From Mesorhizobium sp. LMG 17147 (GTDB lineage Bacteria; Pseudomonadota; Alphaproteobacteria; Rhizobiales; Rhizobiaceae): 64,000 bases of DNA. The stretch is from positions 124,001 through 188,000 of the forward strand of contig NZ_JANCTC010000007.1 in NCBI RefSeq assembly GCF_024297145.1. The letters run 5' to 3'. The notes beneath the pieces were generated by a model. It made no database searches. It was not told where the DNA came from and saw only the letters and a program-made list of their open reading frames with translations. How positions within the stretch are numbered: the stretch's first letter is position 1; the number at the start of each line of letters is the position of its first letter. The translations under genes and the position numbers were made by a program. This document shows, piece by piece, positions 28,040 to 36,650 of this stretch.

Positions 28040-28044
28040 AGCGG

Positions 28045-28920
28045 ATGGTCGGGACGATCAAGATCAGAAGCGGAGACCTGTCTGCTGAAATCGTCCCAGC
28101 GCTTGGGGCCGGTCTTGCGAGACTGGACTATGGGCGCGTGCCGCTCTTCAGGCCTTGGCCAAACGGCGGGAGCAGCAAACCGTTCGACCTTGCCTGCAAC
28201 CTGCTTTTGCCATGGTCAAATCGCATCTCAGGCGGCGGGTTCACATTCGACTCCAAATTCCACGAACTGCCTGCCAATGTTGCAGGCGAGCCATTTCCCA
28301 TCCACGGCAATGGATTTTCCAGCGAGTGGGACGTCGACAGCGTAGCGCAAGACAACGCTAAGCTTTCCCTCATCAGCAACGGGCCCGGCCCATACCGATA
28401 TCGCGCCGAGGTGAGCTACGCGCTGGCCGGACAGGGACTCGAGTTGAACCTTCGCATCGTCAATCAGGCATCGATCAGATTGCCGTTCGGGCTTGGCATC
28501 CATCCATGGTTCCCGAGAACGGCACGAACCGCGCTTCATGCGCCGGCCTCGCAGGTTTGTCTCGAACTGCCCAACCATCTCCCTGAACGGTTTGTGGATG
28601 TCAAAACCCATCCCGATTGGGATTTCGGCGCCCCAGTCGTATTGCCGAGTGGATGGATAAACAATCTGTTTGCCGGTTGGAGCGGCGTCGCCACCATATC
28701 GTGGCCGGAGCACAGTTGCAGCCTGCGGATCGAAGCTTCATCGCCCTTGAATTTCTACCTGGTCTATTCGCCATCGGACGAGAGCGACTTCTTCTGTTTT
28801 GAACCGGTCAGTCATGCTGTCGATGCTCACAATCGTGGTTCGATCGACAAATGGAATGGATTGTCGGTGCTTGCGCCTGGCGAGGGCCTGGCAGCCCGTT
28901 GCAGCTTTGCCGTCAGTTAG
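28045..28920 (+). CDS. Aldose 1-epimerase family protein
   Basis: 291 residues, five bases after the regulator stop. Galactose-mutarotase-like fold: NLLLPWSNRISGG, FPIHGNGFSSEW (His), GLGIHPWFPR (His), and C-terminal CFEPVSHAVDAHN. It interconverts alpha and beta anomers of the imported sugar, which favours a sugar rather than a sugar acid as the transported substrate. Last gene of the operon; convergent with soxG. Confidence 0.9.
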   Translation: MVGTIKIRSGDLSAEIVPALGAGLARLDYGRVPLFRPWPNGGSSKPFDLACNLLLPWSNRISGGGFTFDSKFHELPANVAGEPFPIHGNGFSSEWDVDSVAQDNAKLSLISNGPGPYRYRAEVSYALAGQGLELNLRIVNQASIRLPFGLGIHPWFPRTARTALHAPASQVCLELPNHLPERFVDVKTHPDWDFGAPVVLPSGWINNLFAGWSGVATISWPEHSCSLRIEASSPLNFYLVYSPSDESDFFCFEPVSHAVDAHNRGSIDKWNGLSVLAPGEGLAARCSFAVS

Positions 28921-28972
28921 AGTCTAGGGCGGACCTCAGCTGCGCCCTCGAATTGGCGGATCTCGGCCAGGG

Positions 28973-29475
28973 CTAGCCGTCGGCGATCCAATCCGAGAGG
29001 CTGCGGGCAAAACTTCGCGGCACGATAAGTTCACACGCGGTCTCGCCGGTGCGCAGGAAGAGCACGGACACGTGATGGAAGGATGTCAGCACGGCGCGGC
29101 CCGGAGCGGCGGCCGGCGCGTGCCAGTCGACGGCAATGCAGCCGGACAGAAGCCTTGCGATACCAGGGCCGGCCATTTTCAAACGAACACGACCTTCCTC
29201 GAGGGGAACGGAACAGCCGAGATCGGGGTCGACGGCAAGCGCAGGCGCTTGCGTGCCTTCGTCTAGAGCCAGCCAGAGGCGGCGAGGTGCAACGCGGATA
29301 ATTAGAAGCCCCTTGTGGCGAACCGTCTCTCCGACCGAAGCGGGAAGTTTCTTGCCCAGCGGGCCGAGACGCTCTTTTCGAATTGCGTCAATGTCGCGTC
29401 CCAGCCCTCGATCTGGATGAGCGGACAATCTGCCAGGGACAGGCTGAAATCCCGAGAAGAGGTCAAGCTAGCCAT
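28973..29475 (-). pseudogene. soxG: Sarcosine oxidase gamma subunit, frameshifted
   Basis: The 5' part is read from ATG 29475, which overlaps the soxA stop as ATGGCTAG, and gives MASLTSSRDFSLSLADCPLI and a GWDATLTQFEKSVS segment before running into a stop near 29302. The conserved remainder (KKLPASVGE, GLLIIRVAPRRLWLALDEG, and the C-terminal HVSVLFLRTG and PRSFARSLSDW) is in a neighbouring frame ending at 28973. The two join around 29345-29375 if one base is added. So either the gene is inactivated or there is a sequence error. SoxG is needed for the tetrameric SoxBDAG enzyme in known systems. Confidence 0.82.
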
Positions 29476-32422
29476 GCAGCCGTTCTCCCTGTGGATCGAC
29501 GAATACCGGCGAGACAACGCGGGCGCGAACCGTTTCGGCCTTCATGGGATAAACTGCTACGACCTCGCTTCCTTCTGCCGCGACATCACCGGCAAGCAGG
29601 GCCAGCCCGACATAATGGCCGCGTTCGGGGCTGAAAGTGACGGAGGTGACGCGACCGCGCCCATGGCCATGGGGTTTCTCATCCGGCAGGAACAGGATGG
29701 CGCCGCCGCGCAGGCGTTTTCCGTCCTCAATGCATTCCAGTCCGACCAGGCGCTGTCGGTTGGGGGCCTGGAGGGCAGGGCGCCGTCGCAGGACGTCGCC
29801 GACGAAGCCGCTGCGCTTGCCCGCCATGCGGCCGAGGCCGAGATCGTCGAGCGTCGTGCGCCCGTCGATCTCCGGTCCGGCGACATGGCCCTTTTCGACC
29901 CGCAGCGCGCCAAGCGCCTCGACGCCGTAGGGCTTCAGGGCAAGCAGTCTGCCGGCTTCGAGCAGACAGCTCCAGAGCTGTTCACCGGCAGTGGCGCCGA
30001 CATAGATTTCGTAAGCGCGCTCGCCGGAATAACTGAGACGCAGGATGCGGAGCCCACGACCCTCCCACTCGCTTTCGAGTAGTCCCATGTGCGGAAGTGC
30101 CTCATCGGAAACGTCAAGGGCAGGAAAAGCAGCACCGAGGATTGCGCGGCTGTTAGGCCCGGCAACCGACATCGCCGCCCATTCATCGCTCACGGAGGTC
30201 ACGGCTACCCGCAAATCCGGCCAGGCCGTGTCGAGCAGGAATTCGAGACGCGACAGCACATCCGCGGCCTTGGCGGTCGAGGTCGTCATGAAGAACCGGT
30301 TTTCCGCCAGCCGCGTCGTGGTGCCGTCGTCGAAGACGATACCGTCGTCGCGCAGCATGATGCCGTAGCGGGCGCGGCCTACCGCCAGTTTGGCAAAGCC
30401 GTTGGCGTAGACGCGATCGAGGAAGATTGCCGCATCCGGGCCCCGGACATCGATCTTGCCGAGCGTGGAGATGTCCATCAGCCCCGCGGCCTGGCGCACA
30501 TTCCGCATTTCGGCGACATACGCGTCGTTCACGTCACGTCCCGACTGCCGGTAGAAATAGGGCCGCATCCAGAGCCCGACCTCGAGCATCTCGGCGCCGT
30601 TCGCCATGTGCCAGTCATGCATCGGCGTGCGGCGGATCGGCTTGAAATGATGGCCGATGGCGCGCCCGGCAAGCGCGCCGATGGCAACCGGCGTATAGGG
30701 CGGGCGGAAGGTCGTGGTGCCGGTCTCAGGAATCGTTGCGTTGCGCAGCGCTGCCATCGCGGCAAGTGCGGGAAAATTGCTGGTCTTGCCTTGGTCGGTG
30801 CCCATGCCGAGCGTAGTGTAGCGCTTCAGGTGCTCGACCGATTCATAGCCCTCGCGATGGGCGAGCTCGATATCCCCGGTTGTCACGTCCATCTGGAAAT
30901 CGACGAAGGCCTTTGCACGTCCAGCGGGCAGGGCTTCGCGAAGGACGCTCGAGCCGGTCTCACCGAGATCGAGTTTCGATGGAGCGGACACTGGTGCCGA
31001 CTTGCCGCAGGAGGCTGCCGCTTCGATGCCGGCGCGATGGCCGTCCTCGATGGCAGCGACTGTCGCATAGGCTCCTATCATTGCACCGGCGCCGAACTGG
31101 CTGGCTGAAAAGACGCCCGGCACGAAGCCGTCAATGTCGTCGCGATACACAGGTTTGACACCGAGGTGTGAGGTGAGATGCACGGTTGGCGACCAGCCGT
31201 CGGAGATGCAGACCAAGTCGCAGGCGGCCGAAGATTGTCCCTCCGGACCATTGAGCGTTACGCGCCTGACGGCATGGCCGCCATGCAGGTCGACGATGCG
31301 CGTTGCGGCCCGCACCACCACGCCGAGCCGTCCGGCTTCTGCGGCAAGTGCTGCGGGCGGGACGGGGCGCAGATCGGCAACCGTCACCTCCGCGCCGGCT
31401 GCGGCATAGTCGAAGGCGGTGCGCCAGGCACCGTCATTGGTGGTGGCCACGACGATTTTCTTGCCCGGCAGGACGGCGAAACGGTTGAGATAGGTCCGGG
31501 CGGCCGAGGCAAGCATGACGCCGGGCCGGTCGTTGTTCGAGAACACCATCGGCCGCTCGATGGCGCCGGTGGCGAAAACGATCGAGCGGATGCGCAGCAT
31601 AGTAACCGTTTGCCGTGTCTCGCCATTCGGCTGCGGATTGGTTGGATCGCGCTGTTCGACCAGTCCAAGGACATTGCCGTCATAGCTGCCGAAAGCGGTC
31701 GTCCGCTTCATAAGCGTGATGGTTTCGAAGCCCTCCAACTCGGCCTCGGCCTGCCTCAGCCATGCGGCCGCTGCGCTGTCGGACGGTTCCGCCAGAAGCT
31801 GGCCGCCAAGCAGGAAATCCTGCTCGATCAGCGCGACTCGCGCGCCGGCCGCGGCGGCCGCCCGCGCCGCCGACAATCCCGCCGGGCCGCCGCCGACGAT
31901 GGCGACATCGGCGAAGGCATGACGAACCTCGTAGTGGTCGGGATCCACGCCGGTGCCGGCTCTGCCCAGACCGGCAGCCTTGCGGATAAAGTGCTCGTAG
32001 AACATCCAGGCGCGGCGCGTCGGGCCCATGAAGGTCTTGTAGTAGAAGCCGGCGGACAGAAACGGTGCCAACAGCCCGTTGACGCTTTGCATGTCGAAGG
32101 CAAGCGATGGCCAGCGGTTCTGACTCTCCACGACCATACCGTCGGCGAGTTCCAGTGTGGTCGCCGGCAGGTTCGGCTCGCGCCTCCCGGCGGTCCCGAG
32201 CGTAACCAGCGCATTCGGCTCTTCGGGTCCGGCGGAAAAAATGCCGCGCGGGCGATGATATTTGAAGCTGCGCCCGACCAGCGTGACGCCGTTGGCGAGC
32301 AGCGCGGAGGCAAGCGTGTCGCCGCGATATCCAGCCAGCTTGCGGCCGTCGAAGGTAAACTCGACCGGCTGCTCGCGAATGATGCGGGCACCCACCGACA
32401 GCCGTTTGCGGTTTGAACTCAT
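29468..32422 (-). CDS. soxA: Sarcosine oxidase alpha subunit
   Basis: 984 residues from ATG 32422 (AGGAAG upstream, overlapping the soxD stop as ATGA). The N-terminal 2Fe-2S-like (Fer2_4) region (FDGRKLAGYRGDTLASALLA) is followed by a FAD/NAD domain (VAIVGGGPAGLSAARAAAAAG), a second dinucleotide region, and a C-terminal aminomethyltransferase-like, folate-binding domain (about 590-984, including YGVEALGALRVEKGHV). The enzyme demethylates sarcosine to glycine, making H2O2 and methylene-THF. Confidence 0.95.
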   Translation of the reverse strand: MSSNRKRLSVGARIIREQPVEFTFDGRKLAGYRGDTLASALLANGVTLVGRSFKYHRPRGIFSAGPEEPNALVTLGTAGRREPNLPATTLELADGMVVESQNRWPSLAFDMQSVNGLLAPFLSAGFYYKTFMGPTRRAWMFYEHFIRKAAGLGRAGTGVDPDHYEVRHAFADVAIVGGGPAGLSAARAAAAAGARVALIEQDFLLGGQLLAEPSDSAAAAWLRQAEAELEGFETITLMKRTTAFGSYDGNVLGLVEQRDPTNPQPNGETRQTVTMLRIRSIVFATGAIERPMVFSNNDRPGVMLASAARTYLNRFAVLPGKKIVVATTNDGAWRTAFDYAAAGAEVTVADLRPVPPAALAAEAGRLGVVVRAATRIVDLHGGHAVRRVTLNGPEGQSSAACDLVCISDGWSPTVHLTSHLGVKPVYRDDIDGFVPGVFSASQFGAGAMIGAYATVAAIEDGHRAGIEAAASCGKSAPVSAPSKLDLGETGSSVLREALPAGRAKAFVDFQMDVTTGDIELAHREGYESVEHLKRYTTLGMGTDQGKTSNFPALAAMAALRNATIPETGTTTFRPPYTPVAIGALAGRAIGHHFKPIRRTPMHDWHMANGAEMLEVGLWMRPYFYRQSGRDVNDAYVAEMRNVRQAAGLMDISTLGKIDVRGPDAAIFLDRVYANGFAKLAVGRARYGIMLRDDGIVFDDGTTTRLAENRFFMTTSTAKAADVLSRLEFLLDTAWPDLRVAVTSVSDEWAAMSVAGPNSRAILGAAFPALDVSDEALPHMGLLESEWEGRGLRILRLSYSGERAYEIYVGATAGEQLWSCLLEAGRLLALKPYGVEALGALRVEKGHVAGPEIDGRTTLDDLGLGRMAGKRSGFVGDVLRRRPALQAPNRQRLVGLECIEDGKRLRGGAILFLPDEKPHGHGRGRVTSVTFSPERGHYVGLALLAGDVAAEGSEVVAVYPMKAETVRARVVSPVFVDPQGERLHG

Positions 32423-32715
32423 GCCGGGGACTTCCTGAGAGTTGATTTCCTGGCCGGCAATTTTCTGGCGAAGTCGACGGCTGCGATGGCGTGGTTGCGT
32501 GTGTCGCGTTCGACCACCAGCCATTGCCGGCAACCGGTCACGTGCTGCCAGAATTCACGGTGCGGCCCGGCCGGGTTTGTCCTGATATAGACATAACGGT
32601 ACCAGGCCTCCGGATCGGGATCGTCATGGGCCGGTCGCTTGACCGAGGCATCGCCGCCATAGCGGAACTCGTCATGATCGCGCGGGCCGCAGCAGGGGCA
32701 TTCGATGCGCAGCAT
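32419..32715 (-). CDS. soxD: Sarcosine oxidase delta subunit
   Basis: 98 residues, small zinc-binding SoxD: IECPCCGPRDHDEFRYGGDA, DDPDPEAWYRYVYIRTNPAG, EFWQHVTGCRQWLVVERDT. Length and motifs match the family. It starts 13 bp after soxB and its stop overlaps soxA, the standard soxBDA order. Confidence 0.95.
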   Translation of the reverse strand: MLRIECPCCGPRDHDEFRYGGDASVKRPAHDDPDPEAWYRYVYIRTNPAGPHREFWQHVTGCRQWLVVERDTRNHAIAAVDFARKLPARKSTLRKSPA

Positions 32716-32728
32716 TTTGTCCCGCCTC

Positions 32729-33985
32729 CTATTGCAGCCAGGCTAAAGGGCCCGCGCCGGCCTCGTCGAGCGTGTGGCCGGTGCGGAAACGATCGAGCCC
32801 GTAGGCCGCGATCAAGGGATGCGGTTTGCCGGTGGCGATCGTGTGGGCGAAGCACCAGCCCGAAGCCGGCGTCGCCTTGAAGCCGCCATAGCACCAGCCG
32901 CCGTTGAGATAGAGACCCTCGATGGGCGTCGGGCAGATGATCGGGCTGGCATCGGGGGTCATGTCCATGACGCCGCCCCAATGTCGAAGCAGGCGGACGC
33001 GCGAAATGCATGGCATCAGCGCAATCGCTGCCTCCGCCACTTCGCGCACGACTCCGAGATTGCCGCGCTGGGCATAGGAATTGTAGCCGTCGAGATTGCC
33101 GCCGAAGACCAATCCTCCCTTGTCCGACTGGCTGACGTAGAAATGGTCGGCGCCATAGGCGACGACGTGATCTACCAGTGGCTTCAGCGGCTCGGTGACG
33201 AAAGCTTGCAGCACATGGCTTTCGATCGGCAGTTCAAGCCCGGCTTTGGCGCCGAGCACGGACGTGTGGCCAGCGACCGCGAGGCCGACCTTGCCGGCGC
33301 CGATCCGGCCTTTCGTCGTTTCGACGCCGACGATCCTGTCGCCGTCACGGACAAAGCCTGTCACCTCGCAGTTCTGGATGATGTCCACGCCATGGCTGTC
33401 GGCGGCACGCGCATAGCCCCAGGCGACGGCGTCGTGGCGTGCCGTGCCCGCGCGGCCCTGAAAGATCGCGCCATGGATCGGGAAGCGGGCGGTGTCGGAA
33501 AAATCGAGATAGGGCACCAGCCGGCGCACGTCTTCGCGGTCGAGGATGTCGGCGTCGATGCCGTTCAGCCGCATGACGTTGGCGCGGTGGCTGAAACCGT
33601 CGAGCTGATCGGCCGAATGCGCGGTGACGAGTTGACCGCGCTGGGAGAACATTACGTTGAAATTCAGCGCCTGAGACATGTCCTCCCAAAGCTTCATCGA
33701 GAATTCGTAGAACTGGGTGTTGCCATCGAGCAGGTAGTTGGAGCGGATGACGGTGGTGTTGCGGCCGACATTGCCGCTGCCGACATAACCCTTTTCGAGC
33801 ACCGCGACGTCACGGATGCCGTGGTTCTCGGCGAGGTAGAAGGCGGTGGCGAGGCCGTGTCCGCCGCCGCCAATAACGATCACGTCATAGGACGATTTTG
33901 GCTCCGCGGCCCGCCAGGCTCGCTGCCAGTTCTTCTGGCCTGACAGCGCGTTGCGGAAAACCGAAAATGCCGAGTAGCGCGCCAT
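32729..33985 (-). CDS. soxB: Sarcosine oxidase beta subunit
   Basis: 418 residues. FAD-dependent amine oxidase fold with the nucleotide motif VIVIGGGGHGLATAFYLAE near residue 36 and the typical RNTTVIRSNYLLD segment; the C-terminus GGWCYGGFKATPASGWCFAH is where covalent FMN-type tetrameric enzymes are conserved. It carries the amine-oxidising site. Ten bases downstream of the M24 gene stop, so it belongs to the leftward operon beginning at 36408. Confidence 0.95.
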   Translation of the reverse strand: MARYSAFSVFRNALSGQKNWQRAWRAAEPKSSYDVIVIGGGGHGLATAFYLAENHGIRDVAVLEKGYVGSGNVGRNTTVIRSNYLLDGNTQFYEFSMKLWEDMSQALNFNVMFSQRGQLVTAHSADQLDGFSHRANVMRLNGIDADILDREDVRRLVPYLDFSDTARFPIHGAIFQGRAGTARHDAVAWGYARAADSHGVDIIQNCEVTGFVRDGDRIVGVETTKGRIGAGKVGLAVAGHTSVLGAKAGLELPIESHVLQAFVTEPLKPLVDHVVAYGADHFYVSQSDKGGLVFGGNLDGYNSYAQRGNLGVVREVAEAAIALMPCISRVRLLRHWGGVMDMTPDASPIICPTPIEGLYLNGGWCYGGFKATPASGWCFAHTIATGKPHPLIAAYGLDRFRTGHTLDEAGAGPLAWLQ

Positions 33986-33995
33986 GTGTGCAGGC

Positions 33996-35144
33996 CTATC
34001 GAATGATCGGGCCGGCCGGCGTGCGGGTAAGCACTTCGGCGCCCGCCCCGGTCAACAGCACCGTGTTGGAGACGAAGTCATTGCCGCGACCCGTGCCCAT
34101 CAGCCACGACAGGATGTGGAAGCTCATCCCGGTTTCGATCTCGAGGCCGGAATCGTGTCGCAAGCCGGTCACCGAATTGCCACCGGTCCATGACGGCGGC
34201 TGGCCGGCGCCGACAAGGTAACCGCAGTGATGGCGGCGATAGTGGGAAAGACCGGCCTCGTCGGCGACGGCCTGCCAGGCGGCGTAGACATCGCGCGCCT
34301 TGGCGCCCGGCCGTAGCGCCTCGACGACCGCGTTGAACGCCTTGGCGGTCACCTCCGCCATTGTGGCGTCTTCATCGCTGATGTGGCCGATGCGAACGAG
34401 CCGGCCGAGCGGGGCGTGGTAGCGCGAGATGCACCCGGACAGTTCGACAAAGACCGGCTCGCCCTTGCGGTAGATCCCGTCGCCCCAGGTCGTGTGCTCT
34501 TCACCCAGGCGCGCGGCCGGGCGGATGAACGGTCCGAAGCCCGGCGCATGACCGCCGGCGCGGATCATTGCCGCAACACATTGGGCGGCGACCTCCTGTT
34601 CGGAAGCGCCATCCGAGATCGCCGCGATCGCGGCACCGGCGGCGGCGTCCGTCACTTGTGCCGCCCGCCGCATCAGCGCCTGTTCTTCAGCGCTCTTCAC
34701 CCGCCGCATTTTGTCGATCAGACCGGAGACATCGCTCCACTTTGCATCGGCTTTCATCTGGAGTGCGACGGCAAGTCCATGACTAAGGCCGGCTGTCCAG
34801 TATTCGAGGCCGATCCGCTTGCCGGATAGGCCGAGCTCTGCAAGCACCCGCGCGGCAAGATCGGCTGCCGTTTCGCTGTCGGAATGGCCACGGAATTCCG
34901 CTGCCTTCACCTGCTTCTCGATTGTCACCTTCTCCATCGAGCGGGTGACCAGCACAGGTTTTCCCCGGAGCAGGACAATCAGCAGGTGAGGGGCAAAATA
35001 CCCCCAGTGATCAAGCCCGGTGAGATAGAAGACGTTCTCCGGCGAGGCAAACACTGCCGCGTCGAGCTCACGCTCAATCAGTGCAGTACGGACCTTTGCC
35101 AGGCGGCCGGCGATTTCGGCTTCGGAAAAAGGATTGCGGTCCAT
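33996..35144 (-). CDS. M24-fold (pita-bread) hydrolase, creatinase/ectoine-hydrolase type
   Basis: 382 residues from ATG 35144. Creatinase N-terminal domain (VFASPENVFYLTGLDHWG) and pita-bread C-terminal domain. The metal-binding Asp pair of true aminopeptidases is replaced (VELSGCISRYHAPLGRLV: Glu and His/Ala at the Asp positions), while the His of GEEHTTWGD fits the catalytic His of creatinase. So it is probably a metal-independent C-N hydrolase, not a peptidase. It lies between a paralogue and soxB. The substrate is unknown; one that yields an N-methyl amino acid such as sarcosine would fit. Confidence 0.85.
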   Translation of the reverse strand: MDRNPFSEAEIAGRLAKVRTALIERELDAAVFASPENVFYLTGLDHWGYFAPHLLIVLLRGKPVLVTRSMEKVTIEKQVKAAEFRGHSDSETAADLAARVLAELGLSGKRIGLEYWTAGLSHGLAVALQMKADAKWSDVSGLIDKMRRVKSAEEQALMRRAAQVTDAAAGAAIAAISDGASEQEVAAQCVAAMIRAGGHAPGFGPFIRPAARLGEEHTTWGDGIYRKGEPVFVELSGCISRYHAPLGRLVRIGHISDEDATMAEVTAKAFNAVVEALRPGAKARDVYAAWQAVADEAGLSHYRRHHCGYLVGAGQPPSWTGGNSVTGLRHDSGLEIETGMSFHILSWLMGTGRGNDFVSNTVLLTGAGAEVLTRTPAGPIIR

Positions 35145-35217
35145 CGGGCGTCCTCGTGCTTGTTGCCGGCTTGCTGGCGGGCATGGTCCTTCGGCAGCCG
35201 GTTTCCCGGCCGCCATG

Positions 35218-36408
35218 TCAGTCGATGACGATGAGTTCGCGCGCCACATCGCAGAGGCGTTTGCCGCCGCGTTCCGTGACGACGAACGATTCCGAGATGG
35301 CGATGCCGAAATCGTCGAGCCAGACGCCGGCCATGAAATGGAAGCACATCCCAGACTGCATCTCGGTAGTATCGCCCGGACGAAAGCTTGTGGTGCGTTC
35401 ACCCCAATCGGGCGGGTATGCGAGCCCGACCGGATAGCCGACGCGGCTGTCTTTCTTCAGCCCGTTCCGTCGCAGGACTGCCTGCCAGGCGGCTTCCACC
35501 TGTTCGGCGGTGTTGCCGGGGCGCGCCTTCTCGAGGCCAGCGTCCACGCCCTCGACGATCGCCTTGGCCATGTCGAGGATGGCTTGCGGCGGCTCGCCGA
35601 AATGTACCGTCCGGGTCAGCGCCGCATGATAGCGGCGGCGCACGCCGGCGATCTCCAGAATGGCGAGGCCGCTGTCCGGCAGCGGCGCGTCGGACCACGT
35701 CAGATGCGGCGTGCTGGTGCCCTCGCCAACGGGCATAAGCGGACAGATCGCGGCATAGTCGCCGCCCGCTCCGGGCATGCCCATGATCTGTGCGTGATAG
35801 ATTTCCGCAATGACATGGTTCTGCGGCACGCCGGGCCGCATTTTCTCGATGGCGCGGTTCATCGCATGCGTGCAGATCGCACCCGCCTCGCGGATCAGCA
35901 CCAGCTCGGCTTCGGATTTGACCAGCCGCGCCCAGTTGACGAGATCGTGGTTGTTGGCGAAGTGCGCGTCGGGCAGTCCCTCGACAAGGTGGGCGTGGCA
36001 GCGCGCAGTGTAATAATGCGCGTCCATCTCGACGCCGATACGGGCCTTTTCCCAGCCGCGCGACCGGATCAGTCGGGCGAGTTCGTCATAGGGGTGTTCG
36101 ACGGGCTGCTGCACCAGCCGCTCCGAGAACGGCACGATGTTTGTCTCCGGCAGGCCGGTTGTCAGGCGCGCGCTCTTGGCATCCTGCGCCCTGCCGAACC
36201 AGATCGGCCGATCCTCCTCCAGATGGACGAGGACGCACTGCGGAACATAGAACGACCATCCGTCATAGCCGGTCAGCCAGCACATGTTGGCTGGATCCTG
36301 ACAGACGATGAGATCGAAGCCGGCTTTTTGCATGCGTGTCTTCACGCCGGCGAGGCGCTGCCCATACTCCGCTTGCGTGAATGTCCCGAACCCGTCCGCG
36401 GTCGCCAC
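35218..36408 (-). CDS. M24-fold hydrolase, ectoine hydrolase (DoeA/EutD)-like
   Basis: 396 residues from GTG 36408 (weak GGAAGG upstream). DPANMCWLTGYDGWSFYVPQ, GTSTPHLTWSDAPL, ILEIAGVRRRYHAALTRTV and VGYPVGLAYPPDWGERTTSF are features shared with DoeA/EutD ectoine hydrolases, including loss of the metal-ligand Asp residues. With an Ehu-like transporter divergently encoded, ectoine-type compounds are plausible, but the other ectoine genes (doeB, eutABCE) are not in the window. First gene of the leftward operon. Confidence 0.85.
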   Translation of the reverse strand: MATADGFGTFTQAEYGQRLAGVKTRMQKAGFDLIVCQDPANMCWLTGYDGWSFYVPQCVLVHLEEDRPIWFGRAQDAKSARLTTGLPETNIVPFSERLVQQPVEHPYDELARLIRSRGWEKARIGVEMDAHYYTARCHAHLVEGLPDAHFANNHDLVNWARLVKSEAELVLIREAGAICTHAMNRAIEKMRPGVPQNHVIAEIYHAQIMGMPGAGGDYAAICPLMPVGEGTSTPHLTWSDAPLPDSGLAILEIAGVRRRYHAALTRTVHFGEPPQAILDMAKAIVEGVDAGLEKARPGNTAEQVEAAWQAVLRRNGLKKDSRVGYPVGLAYPPDWGERTTSFRPGDTTEMQSGMCFHFMAGVWLDDFGIAISESFVVTERGGKRLCDVARELIVID

Positions 36409-36470
36409 CGAAATGCTTGCCTTCCAGGTACGCCGCTTGCCCTTTGATCAACATGGGCAAACAGGCCAAA

Positions 36471-36480
36471 TTGTGCACAA
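36471..36480. promoter_or_regulatory. Palindrome TTGTGCACAA in the divergent promoter region
   Basis: A perfect 10-bp palindrome 62 bp upstream of the leftward hydrolase start. It lies in the 242-bp divergent region that must contain both promoters; short TTGT-N2-ACAA palindromes are typical of FCD-type GntR operators. The regulator at 39733 is the natural candidate. Confidence 0.4.
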
Positions 36481-36565
36481 CTCGACGTCAATTTGTTGGC
36501 TAACTACGAATTATCGCCGAGTTTTCATGGTTTCTATATCTCTGCTTGCGAAATGTCTAGGGCAG

Positions 36566-36573
36566 TTGTATAC
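36566..36573. promoter_or_regulatory. TTGTATAC half-palindrome near the ehuB start
   Basis: TTGTATAC with a GTATAC core, 78 bp upstream of ehuB. It resembles half of the TTGTATACAA-type operators bound by GntR/FCD regulators. The right arm is not conserved, so the call is weak. Confidence 0.3.
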
Positions 36574-36650
36574 GTCTTATCAAGCAGGCGTCGACCTCGA
36601 AGAAGGCCGCGCCCTGGGAACCATCCACAGTTGTCCAATGGGAGAAAAGC

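Noticed and set aside
29302-29517. Programmed frameshift in soxG, like that in the FseA-like gene
   Set aside because: No slippery site in the needed direction is obvious and SoxG is not known to use recoding; mutation or sequence error is simpler.
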